Origin: Candidatus Poribacteria bacterium
GTDB lineage: Bacteria > Poribacteria > WGA-4E > WGA-3G
Direction of reading: 5' to 3'
Assembly (NCBI GenBank): GCA_022827225.1
Contig: JAJDTJ010000083.1
Coordinates: forward strand, 1 to 55,320
DNA: 55,320 nucleotides
The position numbers were made by a program, and so were the translations under genes. Shown here piece after piece: positions 1-8,300 of this stretch. The notes beneath the pieces are model-generated. The model was not told the DNA's origin and made no database searches. It saw only the letters and a list, made by a program, of their open reading frames with translations. Within the stretch, counting starts at the first letter, position 1, and every line of letters starts with the position of its first letter.

Positions 1-62
1 TGCCCGATTGAGATTAAAAGATCGTCACAAATCGTATAAAGTGCTACAATAGTCAAGTCCAT
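1..62 (-). CDS. Transposase, N-terminal part (IS982-like?), runs off left edge
   Basis: A minus-strand reading frame starts with ATG at 62-60 and is open to the window edge, giving MDLTIVALYTICDDLLISIG. A good ribosome binding site (AAGGAG, six bases before the ATG) supports the start. The opening with an I-C-D-D-L/F-L pattern resembles the N-terminus of IS982-like and related DDE transposases. Only about 20 residues are visible, so no catalytic residue can be checked and the family assignment is tentative. Confidence 0.5.
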   Translation of the reverse strand, partial: MDLTIVALYTICDDLLISIG

Positions 63-379
63 GGGGTTCTCCTTTTGTTTTTGCGTTAAAAACACTATAA
101 AGGATATCCCATGGATTTACAAGTGGCAACTTGGGTTATTATTACAATGAGTCTATATGGCGACCATCATGTTAACTTCGTCGTAGTTTTAGATGATCAG
201 CATGAGATTGCAGGGACTTGTCCGTTATCAGATCAGTTCTTACTACCTAATTTTCTAACAATATTACCTGAACTTTTCCAACGAAGGACATGATGTGGAC
301 GCTATTTTACAAGACGAAATTCTTACCCGTTTTATTTTTTCTTCCAGACACTTCGCTCGCCGAAACCAGAGAATAAAAT

Positions 380-401
380 ATTAATTATCGGATCCACTAT
401 A
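380..401 (+). repeat. 22-nt direct repeat, copy 1
   Basis: This block is centred on GGATCCACTATA and preceded by ATTAATTAT. It matches 972-993 at 21 of 22 positions (C389 versus A981). The two copies bracket about 570 bp without a recognisable gene. They could be duplicated regulatory DNA or the edges of an old insertion. Confidence 0.7.
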
Positions 402-971
402 AATAAAAAATAAATTTGCTTCTCTACATTATATATGTTATCATATACATACTAATTGAATGATATTAATCTCAAGCAAAAAGATAAAAATAACCCTTCA
501 CCCACACAAAGGAGCACAAAACGTAGACTCCGTTAAAACGAAACTCCTTTTGCCTAACGACTCAGAGTCGCCGCAAACGCAAATCGAAAATGTTACACTT
601 TTCGCCTTTTTTTCAAATACGAAACCATAACACAATTGCCTCTGAACCCTTACAATGACTAAGTTTATCGCAATGGCACATCCATACCCAATGTTACACA
701 GGTGTAACATTTTAAGGACAGACGCACTGTCTCTTAAAGTCCCTGATAAACGGACATCTGCGATCACAACCAGAACCTGAAACGCCCGAACTTGAACCGA
801 TAGACCCCAACCCATCGTAGAAAAAAAATATGACGCAGATTTTTGCGTACAAAAAAAATTAAAGTGCCTTTATGACAAAAATCACAGCAGCCGAACGTGT
901 CTTTCTATCGCGCGCCGAAGCAGTTACCGAGAAGATAGGAGACCGTTAGTTTCCTCGGCACAGAATGTCTC

Positions 972-993
972 ATTAATTATAGGATCCACTATA
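972..993 (+). repeat. 22-nt direct repeat, copy 2
   Basis: Second copy of the ATTAATTAT-N-GGATCCACTATA block at 380-401, with one mismatch. It lies just upstream of the hsdM 5' remnant, so it may mark the boundary of a duplicated segment. Confidence 0.7.
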
Positions 994-1010
994 GAAAACG
1001 GGTGCAACAC

Positions 1011-1104
1011 GAATTAGACGAAACCTATTGTCCAAAAACTTTGGAATTTCTGCAACGTCCTCCGAGATGACAGGGGTCAGCTACGGAGATTATGTCCAAC
1101 AACT
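1011..1104 (+). pseudogene. Remnant of hsdM 5' end (duplicated and frameshifted)
   Basis: This stretch closely matches the first ~95 bases of the intact hsdM at 1368. It encodes IVQKLWNFCNVLRDD, identical to HsdM residues 8-22, and then one extra base (GACAGGGG against GATGGGG) shifts the frame and destroys the reading. It has no start codon or promoter of its own and stops matching just before the HicB gene. It is most simply the leftover 5' end of a second hsdM copy, or of the same hsdM split by duplication when the antitoxin gene arrived. Confidence 0.8.
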
Positions 1105-1130
1105 AATATTGTCATAAAGTGGAGGCCACG

Positions 1131-1364
1131 ATGAAAAATCTGGTAGTAACAGAAGAAATTTGGAAAGAAGGCAATATGTACACCGCCTACTGTCCAGAGT
1201 TAGATGTTGTGAGTTGTGGAAGGAATATTGAAGAAGCACAAAAAAACCTCCTTGAAGTTATCGAAATACACTTAGAAGAAGCGGCGAAACTCGGAACACT
1301 CAAGGAATTTTTAAAGGGTCATGTCTTTCTGCCCAACTTTGCAACTGCTCTGAAAGAAGGTTAA
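1131..1364 (+). CDS. HicB-like antitoxin (UPF0150 fold), no HicA partner seen
   Basis: The product is 77 aa. The start is the ATG at 1131, five bases after GGAGG; a GTG at 1119 is open but overlaps that ribosome binding site. The pattern of two N-terminal strands, Y-x-A-x-C-P-E-L, a Gly-containing turn and then a helix of the type E-A-x-x-N-L-x-E is that of the HicB/UPF0150 partial-RNase-H fold. HicB proteins normally neutralise the HicA mRNA interferase, but no HicA-like small gene lies on either side and no C-terminal DNA-binding domain is present. The gene ends 3 bases before hsdM and probably shares its transcript. It may be an orphan regulator or the remnant of a toxin-antitoxin pair. 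Confidence 0.75.
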   Translation: MKNLVVTEEIWKEGNMYTAYCPELDVVSCGRNIEEAQKNLLEVIEIHLEEAAKLGTLKEFLKGHVFLPNFATALKEG

Positions 1365-1367
1365 TTC

Positions 1368-2828
1368 ATGTCAAACGAATCCGCAACGATTGTCCAGAAA
1401 CTCTGGAATTTCTGTAATGTCCTCCGAGATGATGGGGTCAGTTACGGCGATTACGTAGAACAACTCACCTATCTACTCTTCCTCAAACTCGCCGACGAAC
1501 AGACGAAACCACCGTTTAACAAACCGTCAACAATCCCAGCAGATTTAGATTGGGAGAGCCTCCTTAGCGAAAGTGGTGCCGAGTTAGAAACGCAATATGT
1601 CAAAATCCTCCGAGAACTGAGTAATGCCGAAGGCTTACTCGGCGTAATCTTCCGCAAATCGCAGAACCGGATCCAAACCCCCGCGAACTTGCAACGTCTT
1701 ATTCATCTCATCAACGCTGAAAATTGGAGCGGGATGACTGCCGACATCAAAGGCACAATCTACGAAGGACTTCTACAGAAAAACGCCGAAGATACGAAAA
1801 GCGGTGCCGGTCAGTACTTTACACCGCGTCCGCTCATCAAGGCGATGGTTACCGTGATGCATCCCGAACCGATGCAAACGATCTGTGATCCAGCATGCGG
1901 TACCGGCGGTTTCTTCCTCGCAGCATACGACCACATTTCCGAAAATTTTGGCAGTACGATGGATCGCGAACAGAAGAATTTCCTTAAATTTAACACATTC
2001 TCAGGTAATGACATCGTTGATAACGTCGTTCGCCTTTGTGTAATGAACCTATACTTGCACGACATCGGCGGGCAAGAGAGTCCAATTACAACCGCTGATA
2101 GCCTAAGTCGAGACACTGGAGATCGCTACGACATAGTACTTACAAATCCACCCTTCGGAAATAGGAGCAGTATTACAATCGCTGCTGATGGCAGTAAAAG
2201 AAGCAATCTCACTTATGAACGCGACGATTTCTGGGCGACAACTTCCAATAAACAGTTCAACTTCCTCCAACATATCAAAACGATTCTTAAAACAGATGGA
2301 CGTGCTGCCGTTGTTCTCCCAGATAATGTCCTTTTTGAACGAGGCGCGGGCGAGATGATTCGTCAGCAGCTGCTCAATCAGTTTGATGTCCATACCCTTT
2401 TAAGACTCCCTACTGGAATTTTCTATGCCCAAGGCGTTAAAGCAAACGTACTCTTTTTCGATAAAAGACCGGCGCGTGAGGAACCGTGGACCCAGAAACT
2501 CTGGATCTATGACCTACGGACCAATAAAAACTTTACACTTAAAACAAATCCCTTGCAAGACACCGATCTGCAAGATTTTATCAACATCTACAATCCAGAC
2601 AATCGCGAGGATCGGGTCGAAACGGAGCGATTTCGCGCTTTTAGTTATGCAGAACTCATCGAACGTGAGCATGTTAACCTTGACCTTTTCTGGCTGAGGG
2701 AGGATTCGCTTGAAGACGCAGCAGACCTTCCATCGCCTGATGTATTAGTCGCAGAAATCACTGAGAATTTAGAAGCTGCGTTAGCACAATTCCAAAACAT
2801 CCAAGCGGAATTGGACAGTAAGGACTAA
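1368..2828 (+). CDS. hsdM: Type I restriction-modification DNA adenine methyltransferase subunit (HsdM)
   Basis: At 486 aa the protein has the usual HsdM length. The N-terminal ~130 residues form the HsdM_N helical domain (WNFCNVLRDDGVSYGDYVEQ). GQYFTPRPLI (about 148-157) precedes the AdoMet-binding motif I DPACGTGG (about 174-181) and the catalytic motif IV NPPFG (about 260-264), which marks an N6-adenine methyltransferase. The C-terminal end is a predicted coiled coil as in HsdM proteins that dock with HsdS. Neither hsdS nor hsdR is found in this window, so DNA targeting must come from elsewhere or the locus is incomplete. The stop codon abuts the ATG of the next gene, indicating translational coupling with the nucleotidyltransferase-DUF89 fusion. 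Confidence 0.92.
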   Translation: MSNESATIVQKLWNFCNVLRDDGVSYGDYVEQLTYLLFLKLADEQTKPPFNKPSTIPADLDWESLLSESGAELETQYVKILRELSNAEGLLGVIFRKSQNRIQTPANLQRLIHLINAENWSGMTADIKGTIYEGLLQKNAEDTKSGAGQYFTPRPLIKAMVTVMHPEPMQTICDPACGTGGFFLAAYDHISENFGSTMDREQKNFLKFNTFSGNDIVDNVVRLCVMNLYLHDIGGQESPITTADSLSRDTGDRYDIVLTNPPFGNRSSITIAADGSKRSNLTYERDDFWATTSNKQFNFLQHIKTILKTDGRAAVVLPDNVLFERGAGEMIRQQLLNQFDVHTLLRLPTGIFYAQGVKANVLFFDKRPAREEPWTQKLWIYDLRTNKNFTLKTNPLQDTDLQDFINIYNPDNREDRVETERFRAFSYAELIEREHVNLDLFWLREDSLEDAADLPSPDVLVAEITENLEAALAQFQNIQAELDSKD

Positions 2829-5243
2829 ATGAAAACACACCTCCTCGAAAACCTACTCGGTTCCGAATTAGAAGAGACGCTCACGGCGATCTCCGCAGAT
2901 ACAGATACACTCGAAACGTTCCTCGCCACGGTTCCTGCAGATACACTTGAAAACGACCTCACACCGCAGTGGGTCGTGCTCGCCGCCGGTAAAGGCACGC
3001 GGATCGACCCTACCGGACGCTTGAGCAAAACGCTCGACATTATGTTTGGTGAGCAAAACACACTCCAACGTTCACGACGCTACCTCCCCGGCAACCGTCC
3101 CGATATTGTTGTGATCAACCCACAGATGGCATCCCGTATTGAGAACAGTGAATCTGCGGGACGGTTATTAGGTGAGAACACTATCCAATGTATCCAAGAA
3201 GAGATGAACGGCACCGGCGGGGCACTACAGGCAGCACTGCCAGCACTCCAAGACGCCGACGCAGAATGGATCGGCGTAGCCTTCGGCGATGAACCCTTCT
3301 TGGAACCCGCCATCTTCGCACAGACGCTGCTCGCACACTTCCTCTCCGGCGCAGACGTTACCCTATGCGGTAAAATCCCTGAAACCGTCGTCGACAAAGG
3401 TGGACTCTTCTTTGATGCTGACGGAAGACTCACGGGGACCAAAGAGTGGTACGATATGACGGACGCAGAGAAACAGGAGATGTGGGACCGTTGGCATAAC
3501 GGCGAAGCATATACCAACACAGGCATCACACTGATTCGGAAAAATGCTCTGTTAGAACGGATACACCGGTTGCAACCGCACCCAAACCGGAACGATGAAC
3601 TTCATCACGTCGACCTCATCCGCCACTGCTATGAAGACGGGTTAAAAACAAACGCTTTCATCTACCGCGGAGAAGTCCTGTCTGGCGTGAACCGCTGGTC
3701 AAACGTCCTAACCGGTGAAGCGGAACTGTTTGCGCAGACGCGGGAATCTCTGGCACGAAAGGGGGTTCGCGTCGATCCGAGCTCACAAATTACGCTGGAG
3801 TCTGAAAAGATCGACATCGGTACGGCGTGCTACCTCCTCGGTCGAGTACATATTGGAGAACAGGTTCGGATTGGGGACTACTGTAGACTTGAAAACGTTA
3901 CGCTGCGCGGCGCGACAACAGTAGGAGACGCGGTCGGGTTAGAAGATGTCTCCGCGAACGATGCCACGTTTGAATCGAATCCGATCCCAAAAAATTTGGC
4001 GGAACCCGTCCGTGGACTCGCAACCGGAAGCACAATCAAAAATTCCACGTTTGACGCTGTGAGCATCGGGAACGGTGTCCAACTTACAGCAGTTATAGCA
4101 CACGGGACGGTCATCCCTGCCGGCATTACACTGGCAGATCGGACACTCGGCGTTCCACCCGCGCAAGTGCCGCCATCGGTACCGAAACCCGTTTTCGATC
4201 AGATTGTGCCAACCGGCTATCGTCCAGGGGTCTTCACATTTGGTGAGAAAAAGGAGCTACCGGATTGGGAAAACTTGCGCCAGCATATCCTATCCCACAG
4301 TTCCACTGAGCTGATTCCGCGTGCGACCCATATACCACACCTACAAGAGACCGTGTCCGAGGCAGTAAAAACGCTTTTGGATGTCCGCCGCGCAAACGGT
4401 GACTATCTCATTGAATCTCTCACCTCTGAAGAGATATGGGGCAGCGTCTTCGAGATGGTAACCCTCTATACTGGAAACCTGAACCCTTACGACTCCGATA
4501 AACGCAAAGCACGACAGACCGCCTTGGAACTGCTACCGGAGTTCTGGGATGACGATTGGTCGAAGCGTTTGAAACTGGTCGTCACAGGGAATATCGTCGA
4601 TTATAACAGCGAACGAGTAATGAGAAGACTCAAAGCGAACCCGAACTATTTCACTGAAGTCCTGCGTGCTGCGGTTGAAGCACCTTTCGCTATCGACTCC
4701 TATGAACAGTTTAGCGATCAGATTATCAACGGCACACCACAAGAGATTCTCTGGCTTGTCGATAACGACGGTGAAGTCATTTTTGACATCGCTTTCATTC
4801 AAGACCTCGTTGAATGCGGACACCGGATCACGGTTGCTGGAAAAGCCGATAACGCCAGCAACGACGCAACGGTTGCTGACCTATGTGAGATCGTGAACTA
4901 TCCGCAATTCCGAGCACTGCAGGCAGCCGTTCAGAACGGAACCCTTAGACTCATCTCATCAGGCGCAAGAACGATCGGGACGAACCTCTATCACGGAACC
5001 CCAGAATTCTTCAACGCCCTGTCAGAAGCCGATGTGGTTATTTCAAAAGGACAAGGCAATTTCTTTACGACACCCGGGTGGAAAAAAGATACATACTACC
5101 TGCTACTCTCAAAAGGCGTAACCGCGGAACGGAGCACAGGCGTTGTCGCAGATCGGAGTCTACCGATTGATGGACTGATTCTGGCGTATCTCCCCGGTGG
5201 AACGGAACGGACCGCCTCACTTCGCGAGCTTTGCAAAAAATAG
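2829..5243 (+). CDS. Fusion: GlmU-like nucleotidyltransferase + left-handed beta-helix + DUF89 phosphatase
   Basis: The product is 804 aa. After a ~45-residue leader comes a sugar-phosphate nucleotidyltransferase domain with the signature LAAGKGTR (51-58), a NGTGGA loop and a GDEP motif, as in GlmU-type NTP transferases. Residues ~330-430 show hexapeptide-like repeats (IGEQVRIGDY, VSIGNGV) typical of a left-handed beta-helix. From ~480 to the end the sequence matches DUF89/ARMT1-type metal-dependent damage-control phosphatases: a GNIVDYNS element, DNDGEVIFD (about 645-653, the DNAGE-type metal site), ASNDAT, and SKGQGNFF (about 739-746). Making an activated sugar and hydrolysing a damaged phosphate ester in one chain suggests a self-proofreading nucleotide-sugar enzyme, but this is inference. 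The start codon follows the hsdM stop directly. Confidence 0.8.
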   Translation: MKTHLLENLLGSELEETLTAISADTDTLETFLATVPADTLENDLTPQWVVLAAGKGTRIDPTGRLSKTLDIMFGEQNTLQRSRRYLPGNRPDIVVINPQMASRIENSESAGRLLGENTIQCIQEEMNGTGGALQAALPALQDADAEWIGVAFGDEPFLEPAIFAQTLLAHFLSGADVTLCGKIPETVVDKGGLFFDADGRLTGTKEWYDMTDAEKQEMWDRWHNGEAYTNTGITLIRKNALLERIHRLQPHPNRNDELHHVDLIRHCYEDGLKTNAFIYRGEVLSGVNRWSNVLTGEAELFAQTRESLARKGVRVDPSSQITLESEKIDIGTACYLLGRVHIGEQVRIGDYCRLENVTLRGATTVGDAVGLEDVSANDATFESNPIPKNLAEPVRGLATGSTIKNSTFDAVSIGNGVQLTAVIAHGTVIPAGITLADRTLGVPPAQVPPSVPKPVFDQIVPTGYRPGVFTFGEKKELPDWENLRQHILSHSSTELIPRATHIPHLQETVSEAVKTLLDVRRANGDYLIESLTSEEIWGSVFEMVTLYTGNLNPYDSDKRKARQTALELLPEFWDDDWSKRLKLVVTGNIVDYNSERVMRRLKANPNYFTEVLRAAVEAPFAIDSYEQFSDQIINGTPQEILWLVDNDGEVIFDIAFIQDLVECGHRITVAGKADNASNDATVADLCEIVNYPQFRALQAAVQNGTLRLISSGARTIGTNLYHGTPEFFNALSEADVVISKGQGNFFTTPGWKKDTYYLLLSKGVTAERSTGVVADRSLPIDGLILAYLPGGTERTASLRELCKK

Positions 5244-5248
5244 CCATC

Positions 5249-6106
5249 TCACAAAACCTCACGAGTGAACGTATACACATCCCGTAACCACGACGCGTAA
5301 TAGATGCCGTTCGCATAAAAGAAATAGAGCAGCTTCAATCCAACGATACCGATTAAACAGGCACCTAATACCGCGAGCAGGCTAAAATCCCATCCGCCCA
5401 TCTTCAGTGTTCGGAGTGAGGTGCGCTGTGCTGCCGTTTCTGGTGAGAACCCACGACTCTCAACCGACTCACCGAGATGCGTCGCGTGCCGTATATTCCC
5501 CGCCAAGATCGGACGAAAACTATTCAGGACACCGCGACACGTCGCGAAGAGATTGAGTCGGAGATAGCGGAACCCCCGCAATCGCTGCGAGCGGAACACT
5601 GCGGATGCTTCGTTCGCAATCACTGGCACGAAATGCAGTGCCGTCGTCACCATGAAAGCGAGCGTCGCAGGCACACGTAATTGCGACAGTGCCAGTAGAA
5701 GATCCCTCGGCTGCGTCGTCCAGACAATATAGCATCCAATCACGAGCGTCGTGTTAAAACGGAGCGATTGGATAATCCCGTGAAAAAGTCCTTCTCGATA
5801 AACGCGGATACCGCCTGTCATCTTCCCAATAAACGGAAAATCGGCGGGTACGAGTGTGAAAAGCACGGTGCGCGGAAATTCGTTATAGAAGATCGCTTGA
5901 CTGTAAATGAGTCCCCACGTCGTAAAAAAGAGGAACGCACAGAGCAACCCGATCTGCCGCCACGTCGGTCCCGATAACGCAACCAGTGTGAGGCTACCGA
6001 GGAAACAGACAAGTAACGCCGTCGGACTGTCCAGTAGGATGACGAGACAACCAGCGATGAGCATCGTCAAGATTTTGGTACGGGGTTCGAGTTTGGTGTT
6101 GCGCAT
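5249..6106 (-). CDS. ecfT: ECF transporter transmembrane protein EcfT (CbiQ family)
   Basis: The protein has 285 aa with several hydrophobic helices, including segments at ~12-45, 48-65 and 115-130 and one near the C-terminus. Two cytoplasmic coupling motifs of the A-R-G type are visible, SQRLRG and VESRGF, which in EcfT engage the two ATPase subunits of energy-coupling-factor vitamin and metal transporters. The ATPases (EcfA/A') and a substrate-binding S component are not adjacent: the gene is convergent with the DUF89 fusion (5-base gap) and its upstream neighbour is unrelated. It must therefore work with components encoded elsewhere. Length and motif order are normal for the family. Confidence 0.85.
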   Translation of the reverse strand: MRNTKLEPRTKILTMLIAGCLVILLDSPTALLVCFLGSLTLVALSGPTWRQIGLLCAFLFFTTWGLIYSQAIFYNEFPRTVLFTLVPADFPFIGKMTGGIRVYREGLFHGIIQSLRFNTTLVIGCYIVWTTQPRDLLLALSQLRVPATLAFMVTTALHFVPVIANEASAVFRSQRLRGFRYLRLNLFATCRGVLNSFRPILAGNIRHATHLGESVESRGFSPETAAQRTSLRTLKMGGWDFSLLAVLGACLIGIVGLKLLYFFYANGIYYASWLRDVYTFTREVL

Positions 6107-6394
6107 TATTTCTGCTTCTTCCGCTTAGAGCTTCAGATAAGTATAGCAGGTCTATCCCTTGTTTGGCAATCAAAGTTTTCGTTAGCCGCAAAGGTATTTA
6201 GTTTTCCATACTCACTTTATATCTGTGAATATGCCTCCCTGGTAGGAGCGAGTGTTTTTGCTTGGGTATTTCTTCACGCTCGCGATCTTTCATAAGAAAA
6301 CGTCAACTTATGTAAACGAAAATCAAAAGCAAAACCGAAAACTAAATCGTCCTGTCATTAGCCGTCAGCAGTCAGCAAATGTTTACATGTTCAT
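6107..6394. other. Intergenic region with a family-B repeat
   Basis: This is a 288-bp gap between two minus-strand genes. The part next to ecfT should carry its promoter, but no clear -35/-10 pair was seen. The middle is repeat B1 and around 6356-6376 there is a short piece resembling the ends of repeat family A (gccgtcagcagtcagc). No further gene is evident. Confidence 0.5.
6243..6290 (+). repeat. Repeat family B, copy 1
   Basis: The copy begins with GGAGCGAGTG, continues with TTTTTGCTTGGGTATTTCT (6255-6273) and ends TTCACGCTCGCGAT. The two ends are imperfect inverted repeats (GAGCGAGTG versus CACGCTCGC). The 19-base core recurs exactly, in reverse orientation, inside tlyA at 54538-54556, and in varied form at 18597-18720. 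Confidence 0.8.
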
Positions 6395-8020
6395 TTATTT
6401 TCTAACACTCGAATCAAGTTCCTTCGCCTTTTTGAAATCCGCCTTCGCTGCGCCTCTTTTTCCAAGCAACACTTTTACAAGCGCACGATTGTAGTAAGCT
6501 CTGGCAAAATCAGGTTTGAGGCTGACACTTTTATCAAAATCTTCAATTGCGCTACCGTAGTCATCAAGTGCTGCATTCGCAATACCCCGTATATGGTAGC
6601 CGTAAACGGTTTGAAAGTCTGAATTAATTGCGGAATTACCATCCTTTATTGCTGATTTATATAGTTTTCGGGCATCCGCTATATTGCCATTATTAGACTC
6701 ATAATCCCCCAAGAGAATTTTCGCATAGCCTCGAATAATATAGGCATAAGTATCGCGCTGGTTGATACTGATCGCCTTATCAAAGTCGGCAATTGCGGCG
6801 TAATAGTGCCGTTCTGCTGCTGTTATCTGTCCTTCGTGGGTTGCGGAAACGCCCAAAGAGACCTTCGCCACGCCGCGATCCGTGTACACGAGAAATTCTG
6901 GATCGGAATTGATAGCTTTATTATAATCTTCAATCGCTGCACGATAATATTGTTGTGCCGCTGCTGCATGTCCACTTATCAGTTCGGAGTGCCCAAAGGC
7001 AATTTTCGCAAACCCACGATTGACATACACCGCAACACCCTTCGAGTTGAGGCGAATGGCTTTATCAAAGTCCTGAATCGCTACACGATAGTCCGCTTGC
7101 GCTGCCTCTAAGGCATCTTCCTCAAATTTAGAGTGACCAAGGAGGGTTCTGGCGTACCCACGATTGCTATAGCTAGCATCCATGTTAGCATACGCAGGGA
7201 TTAACGAAATAAATTCATCAATCGCATCTACCGCACCCGCGTAATCAGCATCATAGAATGCACCGGATGCCTTAACGATGTAGGTATAGGCGCGTATGGG
7301 GTCTCTCTGCCGCCATTCTGCTAAAGGTTCTACCGGTCCGGTCTGCTTGAGTAGTTCTTTGAGAACATTCGACCCAATGACATAACCGATAGGACCACTA
7401 CCGGCAACATTAATACCGATGACTTTACCCTCAGCATCTACCACAGGACCGCCACTATTCCCCGGAAGGGTAGTCGGTGTTACCCGAAGCCAACCCCCAC
7501 TCAGCCTTCCCGGAAGAACGGTGTTTTCCATAGCATTGAACTTATCATGACCTACATAGCCGGTGCAGAAAACAGTCTCACCCCCACTAATCGCGTCGCT
7601 GTCGCCGAGGGCAAGCGGTACGCCTTCACCCGTTATCTCCAAAATGACGAGGTCGTTATTGGCATCAAACGCTGTGACACCTCGAATTGCATGCACCACG
7701 TTATTGATACTCACGTGCAAAGAAGCAAGATCCGCATCTGCAACAACGTGGATGTTCGTTGCGATTTTGTTATTTGCCACGAAAAAACCGCTACTAATCA
7801 TCGGTGAAGAACTCTCACCGTATACCACCCGGACCGTAGAACCTTCTACTTTTTCGGCATCAAAACCTTCAGCGACACTAAAAGGTATACCCTTGCCCAT
7901 TGCCGGAACGTGTGGCATCGTGTATATGGGGTGCAATTCAGGACGTTGACGGGTTCGCGCACATGAAAGAATTAACCCAAAAACGAGAAAACCGAGCAGT
8001 AATTTACGGATGTGTTTCAT
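6395..8020 (-). CDS. Trypsin-like (S1C) serine protease with C-terminal TPR repeats, probable lipoprotein
   Basis: The product is 541 aa. The N-terminus has a hydrophobic signal ending in ILSC (Cys20), a plausible lipobox, so the protein is probably an envelope lipoprotein. Residues ~55-225 form a HtrA/DegP-type chymotrypsin fold with His91 (NIHVV), Asp123 (NNDLVIL) and Ser189 in PGNSGGP as the apparent catalytic triad. There is no PDZ domain. Instead residues ~240-540 hold about five TPR-like repeats, many with Y-x-x-A-I-x-D-[FY]-[ND]-K-A-I, which should bind protein partners. ATG is preceded by GGGAGA. A role in envelope protein quality control or signalling is likely, but the substrate is unknown. 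Confidence 0.85.
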   Translation of the reverse strand: MKHIRKLLLGFLVFGLILSCARTRQRPELHPIYTMPHVPAMGKGIPFSVAEGFDAEKVEGSTVRVVYGESSSPMISSGFFVANNKIATNIHVVADADLASLHVSINNVVHAIRGVTAFDANNDLVILEITGEGVPLALGDSDAISGGETVFCTGYVGHDKFNAMENTVLPGRLSGGWLRVTPTTLPGNSGGPVVDAEGKVIGINVAGSGPIGYVIGSNVLKELLKQTGPVEPLAEWRQRDPIRAYTYIVKASGAFYDADYAGAVDAIDEFISLIPAYANMDASYSNRGYARTLLGHSKFEEDALEAAQADYRVAIQDFDKAIRLNSKGVAVYVNRGFAKIAFGHSELISGHAAAAQQYYRAAIEDYNKAINSDPEFLVYTDRGVAKVSLGVSATHEGQITAAERHYYAAIADFDKAISINQRDTYAYIIRGYAKILLGDYESNNGNIADARKLYKSAIKDGNSAINSDFQTVYGYHIRGIANAALDDYGSAIEDFDKSVSLKPDFARAYYNRALVKVLLGKRGAAKADFKKAKELDSSVRK

Positions 8021-8300
8021 AAGTGTCTCCCTTTGAAGCGTTAAAATTTTAGTTTTAGAGATCGACGATTGTCTGCTAATATCATATTAGTTGCTAATCC
8101 CTCCAATTTTCTTGAGAAAATGCTATTTGAAAGATTTCCAGTTCTGATAAACAATTTGACTGAGACGCACTGATACGGTATAATAAACACAACAGGTATA
8201 ACGGATCGTCTGAATGTACAATCTATATCTTGAGGGGCGGTAATGAATTTGGAAGCCGTTTGGTCGCGGGTACGGCTCCTCTCTTTCAAAATGTAATCCG
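8021..8300. other. Divergent promoter region between protease and TRAP permease
   Basis: This 280-bp spacer separates divergent genes. It holds the strong sigma-70-like promoter at 8156-8184 for the permease. No gene with a ribosome binding site was found inside it. The open frames on the minus strand here overlap the permease promoter and look like chance frames. Confidence 0.6.
8156..8184 (+). promoter_or_regulatory. Sigma-70-like promoter for the TRAP permease
   Basis: TTGACT (8156-8161) and TATAAT (8179-8184) are separated by exactly 17 bases, a near-consensus housekeeping promoter. Transcription would start near 8191, leaving a ~110-base leader before the permease ATG. No operator palindrome was recognised. 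Confidence 0.8.

Larger units (their letters stand above)
63..1010. other. Gene-poor, decayed intergenic stretch
   Basis: No convincing gene was found in about 950 bp between the transposase start and the hsdM remnant. The open frames present are short, lack ribosome binding sites and resemble no family known to me. The stretch is AT-rich in places, contains a pair of 22-nt direct repeats, and at 121-138 carries an 18-nt block (aagtRgcaacttgggtta) that recurs at 16258-16275. It looks like accumulated insertion debris upstream of the methyltransferase locus. Confidence 0.5.

Noticed and set aside
111..293. 60-aa open frame near the left edge
   Set aside because: No ribosome binding site beyond a weak AAGGATAT, no family resemblance, and its first bases include an 18-nt block that recurs in an intergenic region at 16258.
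498..815. 105-aa minus-strand open frame
   Set aside because: Lacks a ribosome binding site and has improbable composition (Cys/Val/Ser-rich). Treated as chance frame in decayed DNA.
872..949. 25-codon frame MTKITAAERVFLSRAEAV...
   Set aside because: It reads like real protein but ends at TAG after 25 codons without recognisable continuation. Too short to support as a gene.
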